64,000 bases of DNA from Guillardia theta CCMP2712. Lineage: Eukaryota > Cryptophyceae > Pyrenomonadales > Geminigeraceae. Both the position numbers and the translations under genes were made by a program. Where the stretch lies: assembly GCF_000315625.1 (NCBI RefSeq), contig NW_005434656.1, positions 479,741 to 543,740 of the forward strand, read 5' to 3'. The notes under the pieces are model-generated. The model did not search any database and was not told the origin of the DNA. It was given only the letters and a program-made list of their open reading frames with translations. The number at the start of each line of letters is the position of its first letter. Position 1 is the first letter of the stretch. Positions 24,118-33,749 of this stretch are shown here, piece after piece.

Positions 24118-25010
24118 GGTCACGGGTACTCCTCGCTAGCCTCCGAGTCAGCGGTAGCCGAGTCAGCGGTAGCCGCCCGTGACGGCGGCGACGCCGCGGC
24201 AATGCCCAAGGACCGGCGTGACCCGACCGATGCCGGGGAGGAAGCAGGCGAGCTCGGACCAGCGGCAAGCACCCCAGTGGTGTCGAGCTCTCCGGAGGCA
24301 CCTGACGTCACAGTGAGGGACGGAGACGCCTCGCCAGCTCCGCGCCGATCGTCGGCGCCACTCGACGTGTTTCCCCCATCGGAGTCGGAGACCTCCGGCG
24401 AAGACTCCCCCTCGGGCGACTCGACAAAGTCCGAGGAGGAGCTGTCCTCTGGCTCGAGAAGTGCTTGCGCCTGCAAGGGCGTCATGCGCCTCGCACCAGA
24501 CAAGAGCGCCTCCAGCGTCAGCTGCATGGTGAGGCGCTGATAGGTGGCGGCGCGTTTGCGAGCCAGGACCTCAGCAGCAGGGCCGTCATCAGGCACGAAG
24601 TGCCGACCAAACGCCGCATCCTCAAGAGGCATCGAGCGCTGAGCAATGATGTCCGCGAGATACCAGATGAAGCGGAGGGTGTCAGGATGCAGGGTACCGT
24701 CCGTCGAGATGGCAAGAGGGATGAACGCTCGAGGAGGAGTAGTCATAGCATATGCAGCGCGATGTTTGCGAATCTTCTCAGACGCTGCAGCATGGAGGGC
24801 GTCGAGGTTGACCTCCCCCCACTTGGTCAGGTCGGCAGAGCTACCAATGTAAGGGTGGACCAACGTCACGTCCGCCATCAAGCCCTCGTACTGCTCGGAC
24901 CCTCGATCGCGGATTCCAGGAATGTGGATATCGCCCTTCATCTTGCGGCCGTGACTCAGTGAGGATGGGAGGGTACCTGCCGTCGAGAACGAGGATCCCC
25001 CACTGTATCG
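24118..25010 (-). pseudogene. C-terminal domain of retrotransposon protein (candidate nuclease-like)
   Basis: Minus-strand frame beginning MKGDIHIPGIRDRG and continuing ADVTLVHPYIGSS, then FIPLAISTDGTLHP and DTLRFIWYLAD. It follows a Cys/His finger in the intact order. The GDIHIPG...ADVTLVHP spacing and the location after RT and finger resemble the restriction-like endonuclease domain of R2-type elements, but this is inference from pattern only. A Ser/Asp-rich, low-complexity tail follows (LLEPEDSSSSDFVESP and so on). In other copies the frame ends ASGYRV followed by TAA; here it runs out of element sequence at about 24,118. Confidence 0.55.
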
Positions 25011-25571
25011 TACCCTCCGTCCGCTGCCCCAGGCGGACCCCCGGGCAGCGCCGGCTCCTTGTCGGCGGCTGCCCTTTCTCCGTCCGCGGCCGCCCGCTTT
25101 GTGGCGGCAGCGGACGTCTCGACTGACAGTGGTCAGTCGGCTGCCTCCGGGTATCGCGTCTAAGGGATTTTCTTCCTCATGCATGCTCCTGCTGCTTGTT
25201 GCTTGATTGCTTGACCCTTAGGCTGCTTGTCTGCGCGGCTTCGCGCTTGGGCTGGCGATGCCGCGTCTGGGTGCCAGCAGTGCTGGTTCTTTTCGGGCTT
25301 GTGTTTTGTGTGTGTTTGTGCAGCTTCTCGCTGTGGTGCCAGCAGTGCTGGTTCTTTTCGGGCTTGTGTTTTGTGTGTGTTTGTGCAGCTTCTCGCTGTG
25401 GACTGTGTACCTGCCGGTTCAGCTTGTTCCTGCTTTGTTTTGCTTGAGGCACTTTTTACCTTCTGCGAGTAAATCCTATAAAGTCGCTGTGGACTGTGTG
25501 CCTGGAGGTTTAGCTTGTTCCTGCTTTGTTTTGCTTGAGGCACTTTTTACCTTCTGCCAGTAAATCCTACA
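25011..25571 (+). mobile_element. 5'-truncated copy D, inserted inside the longest copy
   Basis: + strand fragment: the last about 50 codons of the C-terminal frame (ending ASGYRV, TAA near 25,162), then the 3' UTR ending GTAAATCCTA. It splits the minus-strand element at a point left intact in copy B (29,500-29,560). Flanks read CCCCCACTGTATCG (24,997-25,010) and CCCCCCCTGTATCG (25,572-25,585), a 14-bp duplication with one mismatch. The 3' UTR holds an internal tandem duplication of about 63 bp (25,277-25,404). A second partial 3' UTR of a slightly different subtype (GTGCCTGGAGGTTTAGC) is appended at about 25,483-25,571. Confidence 0.8.
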
Positions 25572-25585
25572 CCCCCCCTGTATCG

Positions 25586-28113
25586 ATGACGCTCTGAAGA
25601 CCAGCTTCGTTCAGCATCGACCGAATCGTACGAGTAAGGTTGTCATGCGCCGTGGGAAGCTTGGAGGATCGGCCGCCCGGCGTTTGCAGGTCTGGAGATG
25701 ATGTGCAGCAACGGAGGGATCGAGCTCGCGCTGACATCCATCACATTCCGTCGGACACTGGCAGATCGGCATGCCATGGAGATAGCAGTCGAGCATCTGA
25801 GCATAGCGGTGCGGGAAGGCCTTGAGGGGGTAGTAGCTCGAGACTCGCATCGGAGAGTGGCTCAGGTCTCGCTCAGGAAAATGAGCGAAGATGGTAGACT
25901 GCAAGACCCTATCCTGCGACTTGAGCGAGTGTGTCCTGCGGCTGTGCAAGGTGAGGATATCACGCTGCTGATCGGTCAGCGCAGCGCGAGCATGCACATG
26001 GCGAGGGAAGACGCGCATGACAAGAGGAGTCACATTTCGCTGCGCAGGGGGAGGAATGAAGTGCTCATGAGACGAGTCGACGAGAGCGCGCAAACCAGGG
26101 ATGTGTACCACAGATGCCGGGGGGCGTCCTGCATCATCAGGCACAGCAGCCGGGGCAGGTGGGATCGCCGCACCATCTGCAGCCGGTGCAGGAGCCTTGA
26201 CACGACGGTAGAGGATCGCTCCAGCATTATGAACGAAGTCGTGCGCCTCAACGAAGAAGGTCGCCAGAGGATGCTTCTGGGCACGGAGAGATCTCGAGCA
26301 GTGAACGTCCAGGCTATGAGGAGAGGGCAAGGTCCGTGACATGGGCTGGTCAGAGTACCAAGCGAGGAAGCGAGCGATAGCCGTATAGTAAACAGCGGGG
26401 TGTAGACCCTCAGAGGGCGTGAACTCGTCCCCTCCCCGACTATGCGGAAGCTCCCGCTTGAACCTCGCAAACTCTAGCAGGTCGGGATGCGCGGCAAGGT
26501 ACTGCGAGGAAGGCCAGCGGTGGTATTTCTCAAGCGCCAGGTGGACAGAGAGGTCAAAGCGACGAATCTGTGATTGGACCCGCGGGAGAAACGGAGAAGA
26601 CCCCTGGAGGAAGAAGCGCAGCTTCTGAAGATGGCTCGCCCTCACCAGCGTCTTGAACATGAAGCCATGCTGGACGAGCCCGAGCTTCGAGAGCTCTTCG
26701 TTGAGGGTAGAAACCTTCGCTCGGAGCTGACTAGCATGAAATCCATCCGTGCCGATAGGCAGGCCGCCACTTGAAGTGTAATCCCGCCAGTGACGACCTC
26801 GAAGTGAAGAAGTTGAGTCTTGAGACGGCGCTTAAGGCTCTTCTTCAGCTGCGAGAGATCAGGGTGTTGATGCCAGGAGGGGATGTAAACTTTCGACTCG
26901 CGAGGTTGAATCTCTAGCTTCAGATCAGCTAACATGTACTTCTTCATAGCGGACGTAGCTGCAACGGCATCCTCGAGTGGACCGACAAGCACGACGTTGT
27001 CAGCATAGGCCAAGACTCGAACAGAGGGAAAAAGCTCTGCGATATGGAGGAGCAGGGGGTGGATACTGTGGCAGAAAAATACGCTGGAGGGGACATCGCC
27101 CTGACAGACGCCCGAGGTACACTGAACGGAGGCTGACTGACTTTTGTGAAAGAGTCGAAGGTCAGCAGAGTCTCCATAGTAGCTGGAGAGGTAGGAGGCG
27201 AACAATCGGAGATGCTCGCAAGAGGGCAAGCTTGCGCCTTCAGTGATGCTCCCATCAAAGTAGTCGCGACTCGCACGTCCCTCGATTGCATCGAAGAGAG
27301 CCTGGCGGTCGAGGGAGTTGAAGGCGTTCTTTGCATCCAAACTCACCAGCACTGTGGGGTTGGCAACATCCTCATCATCACCGCGAGCGTGAAGGGGCAG
27401 GAGCGCTGACGCGGTTTGCGAGAACTTCAGACAGCCGTCTCGATCGAGTCCGAACTGAATCGCTCGAGGGTGAGACGAGAGGAAGTGCTGGTCAAGAAAT
27501 GAGCGAATCGCTGCCAAAGCAAGCTTCGTCGCGAGTCGACGGTGTGCAGAACCGATGACAATTGGCCGGAGACCAGGTTTATCAGCTCCCTTGGAGAGGG
27601 GAATAAATCTGCCTCCTCGACGAATGGCTGACAGGGCAGGAATAAGAAGATCCGGCATTTGGCCAAGAAGGACCCCTTGGAGGATATGTTTGCAGTAGAG
27701 CTTCAAAGCTGCAGGATGACTAGAAAGGGGTGACAGGTGTTGCCGAATCCTCCACCCTTGGTCATCGGTCCCCGCAAAGGAGCTGTAGCGCTTGATCGCC
27801 TGGATCAGGCTAGTGGTGTCGAGGATGTCAGTCAAATCCACCTGCAGTACTGCAAGCGCTTGCTGGGTGAGATGATCCGCGGAAGCACTTCCAAAGGCAG
27901 GCGACGCACCATCAGGGAACTTCTCTTGTGCTTCAGCAAGAAGATCAGCGAAAGATTCAGCCCTGTAGATGCCGGAGCTCAGTAGTGTCCGTACCGCCCG
28001 ATGAAGGTCACCCGCAGTGAACTGATGAATCGCCAACTGTCTTTGGCGCTCGCTCGCAGAGGTGAGGGACAGCGTAGGTCGCGGCGGAGGAGCAGGCTCA
28101 GACTCCTGAGACG
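25586..28113 (-). pseudogene. Reverse transcriptase plus linker with Cys/His finger (frameshifted)
   Basis: Reverse transcriptase motifs in order: LRPIVIGSAHRRLATKLAL, VLVSLDAKNAFNSLD (motif A with catalytic Asp), SGVCQGDVPSSVFF (motif B) and LAYADNVVLVG (motif C, here YADN instead of YADD), then GGITL. Near 26,769 this copy has CCGCCACTTGAAGTG where the fragment at 31,010 has CCGCCAAGTG. The five extra bases break the frame. Beyond the break the second frame continues GFMFKTLVRASHLQ, RRFDLSVHLALEKYHRW and, at the end, CQCPTECDGCQRELD then HHLQTCKR, a probable zinc-binding C-x-C-x3-C-x2-C...H-x4-C cluster. The frame upstream of 28,113 continues only through inserted 3' UTR sequence, so the native N-terminus is lost. 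Confidence 0.75.
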
Positions 28114-28114
28114 A

Positions 28115-29613
28115 TAGATAGGATTTACTGGCAGAAGATAAAAAGTGCCTCAAGCAAAACAAAGCAGGAACAAGCTGAACCGGCAGGTACACAGTCCACA
28201 GCGAGAAGCTGCACAAACACACACAAAACACAAGCCCGAAAAGAACCAGCACTGCTGGCACCCAGACGCGGCATCGCCAGCCCAAGCGAGAAGCCGCGCA
28301 GACAAGCAGCCTAAGGGTCAAGCAATCAAGCAACAAGCAGCAGGAGCATGCAGGAGGAATAAAATCCCTTACACGCGATACCCGGAGGCAGCCGACTGAC
28401 CACTGTCAGTCGAGACGTCCGCTGCCGCCACAAAGCGGGCGGCCGCGGACGGAGAAAGGGCAGCCGCCGACAAGGAGCCGGCGCTGCCCGGGTGTCCGCC
28501 TGGGGCAGCGGACGGAGGGAGGCTGGACACAGGAACACGGTACCGCTCGAGGTAGTCCTCCTCGCTAGCCTCCGAGTCAGCGGTAGCCAAGTCAGTGGTA
28601 GCCGCCCGTGACGGCGGCGACGCCGCGGCAATGCCCAAGGACCGGCGTGACCCGACCGATGCCGGGGAGGAAGCAGGCGAGCTCGGACCAGCAGCAAGCA
28701 CCCCAGTGGTGTCGAGCTCTCCGGAGGCACCCGACGTCACAGTGAGGGACGGAGACGCCTCGCCAGCTCCGCGCCGATCGTCGGGGCCACTCGAAGGGTG
28801 TCCCCCATCGGAGTCGGAGACCTCCGGCGAAGACTCCTCGGGCGACTCGACAAAGTCCGAGGAGGAGCTGTCCTCTGGCTCGAGAAGTGCTTGTGCCCGC
28901 AAGGGCGTCATGCGCCTCGCACCAGACAAGAGCGCATCCAGCGTCAGCTGCATGGTGAGGCGCTGATAGGTGGCGGCGCGTTTGCGAGCCAAGACCTCAG
29001 CAGCAGGGCCGTCATCAGGCACGAAGTGCCGACCAAACGCCGCATCCTCAAGAGGCATCGAGCGCTGAGCAATGAATAGGATATAGGATTTACTGGCAGA
29101 AGATAAAAAGTGCCTCAAGCAAAACAAAGCAGGAACAAGCGGAACCGGCAGGTACAATGATGTCCGCCAGATACCAGATGAAGCGGAGGGTGTCAGGATG
29201 CAGGGTACCGTCCGTCGAGATGGCAAGAGGGATGAACGCTCGAGGAGGAGTAGTCATGGCATATGCAGCGCGAGGTTTGCGAATCTTCTCAGACGCTGCA
29301 GCATGGAGGGCGTCGAGGTTGACCTCCCCCCACTTGGTCAGGTCGGCAGAGCTACCGATGTAAGGGTGGACCAACGTCACGTCCGCCATCAAGCCCTCGT
29401 ACTGCTCGGACCCTCGATCGCGGATTCCAGGGATGTGGATATCGCCCTTCATATCCAGTAAATCCTATATCTTGCGGCCATGAGGATGGGAGGGTACCTG
29501 CCGTCGAGAACGAGGATCCCCCACTGTATCGATGACACTCTGAAGACCAGCTTCGTTCAGCATCGACCGAATCGTACGAGTAAGGTTGTCATGCGCCGTG
29601 GGAAGCTTGGAGG
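28115..29613 (-). mobile_element. Copy B (5'-truncated, minus orientation)
   Basis: Read on the minus strand: the region just before the C-terminal domain (29613-29467), C-terminal domain (29450 downward), TAA near 28,370, then the 3' UTR ending at about 28,115 with TAGGATTTACTGGCAG in + strand notation. It is interrupted by a 79-bp fragment (29,076-29,154) and by a 16-bp piece (29,451-29,466), both made of the family's own 3' terminus. It abuts copy A head to head at about 29,613. Confidence 0.8.
29076..29154 (-). mobile_element. 79-bp 3'-end fragment inserted in copy B with 6-bp target duplication
   Basis: The uninterrupted sequence in copy C reads GAGCAATGATGTCC (about 24,643). Here CAATGA occurs at 29,070-29,075 and again at 29,155-29,160, flanking ATAGGATATAGGATTTACTGG to CCGGCAGGTA. 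The insert is the last about 70 bp of the element in minus orientation. Confidence 0.8.
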
Positions 29614-30641
29614 GAACCTCTCGACGGACGGTACCCTGCATCCTGACACCCTCCGCTTCATCTGGTATCTCGCGGACATCATTGCTCAGCGCTCAATGCC
29701 TCTTGAGGATGCGGCGTTTGGTCGGCACTTCGTGCCTGATGACGGCCCTGCTGCTGAGGTCTTGGCTCGCAAACGCGCCGCCACCTATCAGCGCCTCACC
29801 ATGCAGCTGACGCTGGAAGCGCTCTTGTCTGGTGCCAGGCGCATGACGCCCTTGCGGGCGCAAGCACTTCTCGAGCCAGAGGACAGCTCCTACTCGGACT
29901 TTGTCGAGTCGCCCGAGGAGTCTTCGCCGGAGGTCTCCGACTCCGATGGGGGACACCCTTCGAGTGGCCCCGACGATCGGCGCGGAGCTGGCGAGGCGTC
30001 TCCGTCCCTCACTGTGACGTCGGGTGCCTCCGGAGAGCTCGACACCACTGGGGTGCTTGCCGCTGGTCCGAGCTCGCCTGCTTCCTCCCCGGCATCGGTC
30101 GGGTCACGCCGGTCCTTGGGCATTGCCGCGGCGTCGCCGCCGTCACGGGCGGCTACCACTGACTTGGCTACCGCTGACTCGGAGGCTAGCGAGGAGGACT
30201 ACCTCGAGCGGTACCGTGTTCCTGTGTCCAGCCTCCCTCCGTCCGCTGCCCCAGGCGGACCCCCGGGCAACGCCGGCTCCTTGTCGGCGGCTGCCCTTTC
30301 TCCGTCCGCGGCCGCCCGCTTTGTGGCGGCAGCGGACGTCTCGACTGACAGTGGTCAGTCGGCTGCCTCCGGGTATCGCGTCTAAGGGATTTTCTTCCTC
30401 CTGCATGCTCCTGCTGCTTGTTGCTGGATTGCTTGACCCTTAGGCTGCTTGTCTGCGCGGCTTCGCGCTTGGGCTGGCGATGCCGCGTCTGGGTGCCAGC
30501 AGTGCTGGTTCTTTTCGGGCTTGTGTTTTGTGTGTGATTGTGCAGCTTCTCGCTGTGGACTGTGTACCTGCCGGTTCAGCTTGTTCCTGCTTTGTTTTGC
30601 TTGAGGCACTTTTTACCTTCTGCCAGTAAATCCTATACTAT
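29614..30641 (+). mobile_element. Copy A (5'-truncated, plus orientation)
   Basis: + strand frame from STDGTLHPDTLRFIWYLAD at about 29,630 to ASGYRV, TAA at 30,383-30,385, followed by a 3' UTR of about 240 bp ending CAGTAAATCCTATA. It is the best-preserved C-terminal domain here, with no internal stop. The first bases at 29,614 join directly to copy B in inverted orientation. Confidence 0.8.
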
Positions 30642-32750
30642 GCGGGGTGTAGACCCTCAGAGGGCGTGAACTCGTCCCCTCCCCGACTATGCGGAAGCTC
30701 CCGCTTGAAGCTCGCAAACTCTAGCAGGTCGGGATGCGCGGCGAGGTACTGCGAGGAAGGCCAGCGGTGGTATTTCTCAAGCGCCAGGTGGACAGAGAGG
30801 TCAAAGCGACGAATCTGTGATTGGACCCGCGGGAGAAACGGAGATGACCCCTGGAGGAAGAAGCGCAGCTTCTGGAGATGGCTCGCCCTCACCAGCGTCT
30901 TGAACATGAAGCCATGCTGGACGAGCCCGAGCTTCGAGAGCTCTTCGTTGAGGGTAGAAACCTTCGCTCGGAGCTGACTAGCATGAAATCCATCCGTGCC
31001 GATAGGCAGGCCGCCAAGTGTAATCCCGCCAGCTTCTCGCTGTGAACTGTGTGCCTGCCGGTTCAGCTTGTTCCTGCTTTGTTTTGCTTGAGGCACTTTT
31101 TATCTTCTGCCAGTAAATCCTATACTTCCACCCTTACATTGGTAGCTCTGCCGACCTGACCAGACTAATGGATTACCAAGTGGGGGGAGGTCAACCTCGA
31201 CGCCCTCCATGCTGCAGCGTCTGAGAAGATTCGCAAACATCGCGCTGCATATGCCATGACTACTCCTCCTCCTCCTCGAGCGTTCATCCCTCTTGCCATC
31301 TCGACGGACGGTATAGGATTTAGACTAGAATATAGGATTTACTGGCAGAAGATAAAAAGTGCCTCAAGCAAAACAAAGCAGGAACAAGCTGAACCGGCAG
31401 GTACACAGTCCACAGCGAGAAGCTGCACAAACACACACAAAACACAAGCCCGAAAAGAACCAGCACTGCTGGCACCCAGACGCGGCATCGCCAGCCCAAG
31501 CGAGAAGCCGCGCAGACAAGCAGCCTAAGGGTCAAGCAATCAAGCAACAAGCAGCAGGAGCATGCAGGAGGAATAAAATCCCTTACACGCGATACCCGGA
31601 GGCAGCCGACTGACCACTGTCAGTCGAGACGTCCGCTGCCGCCACAAAGCGGGCGGCCGCGGACGGAGAAAGGGCAGCCGCCGACAAGGAGCCGGCGCTG
31701 CCCGGGTGTCCGCCTGGGGCAGCGGACGGAGGGAGGCTGGACACATGAACACGGTACCGCTCGAGGTAGTCCTCCTCGCTAGCCTCCGAGTCAGCGGTAG
31801 CCAAGTCAGTGGTAGCCGCCCGTGACGGCGGCGACGCCGCGGCAATGCCCAAGGACCGGCGTGACCCGACCGATGCCGGGGAGGAAGCAGGCGAGCTCGG
31901 ACCAGCAGGATTTACTGGCAGAACGTAAAAAGTGCCTCAAGCAAAACAAAGCAGGAACAAGCTGAACCGGCAGGCACACAGTTCACAGCGAGAAGCTGCA
32001 CAAACACACACAAAACACAAGCCCGAAAAGAACCAGCACTGCTGGCACCCAGACGCGGCAGCGCCAGCCCAAGCGCGAAGCCGCGCAGACAAGCAGCCTA
32101 AGGGTCAAGCAATCCAGCAACAAGCAGCAGGAGCATGCATGAGGAATAAAATCCCTTAGACGCGATACCCGGAGGCAGTACCCTGCGGTTTAGCTTGTTC
32201 CTGCTTTGTTTTGCTTGAGGCACTTTTTACCTTCTGCCAGTAAATCCTACTACCGACACCGAATCCATTGTTACCGCTGCATCCTGACACCCTCCGCTTC
32301 ATCTGGTATCTGGCGGACATCATTGCTCAGCGCTCGATGCCTCTTGAGGATGCGGCGTTTGGTCGGCACTTCGTGCCTGATGACGGACCTGCTGCTGACG
32401 CATGTGGATTTAGTGGCAGAAGGTAAAATGCGCCTCAAGCAAAACAAAGCAGGAACAAGCTAAACCTCCAGGCACACAGCGCACAGCGAGAAGCTGCACA
32501 ATCACACACAAAACACAAGCCCGAAAAGAACCAGCTTGAGGCACTTTTTACCTTCAAGGCTGCCAGTAAATCCATTGTACTACCAGCACTGCTGAGGTCT
32601 TGGCTCGCAAACGCGCTGCCACCTATCAGCACCTCACTATGCAGCTGACCCTGGAGGCGCTCTTGTCTGGTGCGAGGTGCATGACGCCCTTGCGGGAACA
32701 AGCACTTCTCGAGCCAGAGGACAGCTCCTACTCGGACTTTGTCGATGTGA
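30642..32750. mobile_element. Mosaic of short retrotransposon fragments in both orientations
   Basis: Successive pieces: 30,642-31,029 (-, linker region ending GGITLGG); 31,030-31,122 (+, 3' UTR end); 31,123-31,312 (+, ADLT...ISTDG part with a 16-bp insertion at about 31,166); 31,320-31,907 (-, C-terminal tail plus 3' UTR); 31,908-32,178 (-, 3' UTR); 32,179-32,250 (+, 3' UTR subtype 2); about 32,275-32,400 (+, domain fragment); 32,404-32,535 (-, 3' UTR subtype 2); 32,536-32,573 (+, 3' UTR end); about 32,590-32,748 (+, domain fragment). Boundaries repeatedly fall at the AGGATTTA / TAAATCCT terminus. Confidence 0.75.
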
Positions 32751-33294
32751 TATCTGCGTGACTTTGGACTAGTACAAGTCTAACAAACTTGTATTCCGTC
32801 GGTTATGAGCCTAGGCATCTCCCCTTATCTCTGCACTGCACATCTAATAGCCCTGCATGAAAATCTTCTTCAGAATGGACAATCTTTGAATGGTTATTGC
32901 CCACTCAGCATGACTGTGAACTTGACGTTGTATCGTCGTATCTTGACTTGGATCTGCTGACATTCTCTTGTTTGAGTGACTTTCTGACGTCCGATGTAAC
33001 GTACTATTTCAGAAACTCGGGGGGAGGATGGAGCGTATGCCAGCCGTGCCAGTCAGATAGCGCCGAGTTAACAAAAACTCTGTAAACCAAGACGACTTAC
33101 GTGTCAAGGCGGCAATGTAGTACGTGTGATGAAGAGGAGGCCTTCCTAGCCGTCCGGTCTTGCTAAGGTCCCCTCATGTCTGGTTGCTTGGGTTTCACAT
33201 CCTAGCATACAGTCTATCTCTCATGTGCTCCTCAATTCTGGTTTTGTGTGCATTAAACTCGGTCTTGAGCAAAAACTGTCTTGTAAACTTGTAT

Positions 33295-33675
33295 TCCGTC
33301 ACATGCACCAGTCCAGGTGGCGCCGCCAGCCGCTGAGCTGAGTTTGCGCATATGGTAAAACTTGAAGTGTCTCAAGCAGCTTGAAAATGAAGCCATGCCG
33401 CACTGCTGGACGAGCCCGAGCTTCCAGACTCTGGAAGAGCGGCTCCGATCGTTGAGGTTGCCAGGAAGACCGTACCTTCGCTCGGAGGAAAACCGGGCCA
33501 TCTGTGCCGATCGGATAGGCAGGCCTCCAAGTGTAATCCCGCCAGACACGACCTTGAAGTGAAGATGCTGAGTCTTGAGACCGTGCCAGACGGCGCGGCT
33601 TAAGGCTCGTAAACTTGAAACTTTCGACTCGCGGGGTTGAGTCTCAAGCTTCGAATCAGCCCGGCCACTGAACAT
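33295..33675 (-). pseudogene. Decayed relic of the same retrotransposon family
   Basis: The minus strand reads LETQPRESKV, then LKTQHLHFKVVSGGITLGGL, closely matching the longest copy's LEIQPRESKV and LKTQLLHFEVVTGGITL. The rest is full of small insertions and substitutions (for example LRHFKFYHMRKL). It is separate from the main nest and more diverged. The flanking region 32,750-33,290 holds no gene. The phrase AAACTTGTATTCCGTC occurs twice, at about 32,787 and 33,284. Confidence 0.65.
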
Positions 33676-33749
33676 GACTCAGTGATGTACTTCGAGTCTG
33701 CATACTATACTATGATAGCTGAGGTAGCTGCAACGGCATCCAACTTGCT

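Larger units (their letters stand above)
24118..28113 (-). mobile_element. Non-LTR-like retrotransposon, longest copy (interrupted, defective)
   Basis: Read on the minus strand from 28113 to 24118. It carries reverse transcriptase, a linker with a Cys/His cluster, and a C-terminal domain shared with all other copies. Its 5' end is cut by copy B, whose 3' end lies at about 28,115. The stretch 25011-25571 is a + strand insertion of the same family's 3' end. The left end at 24,118 stops abruptly before the C-terminal coding end and 3' UTR seen in other copies. No LTRs or terminal inverted repeats were found. The shared 3' end, 5' truncations and target duplications of variable length fit target-primed reverse transcription, hence the non-LTR assignment. 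Confidence 0.75.

Noticed and set aside
24118-32750. LTR retrotransposon or DNA transposon explanation for the nest
   Set aside because: No long terminal repeats in direct orientation, no integrase or transposase motifs, no terminal inverted repeats. The inverted copies are separate truncated elements, each with the same 3' end.
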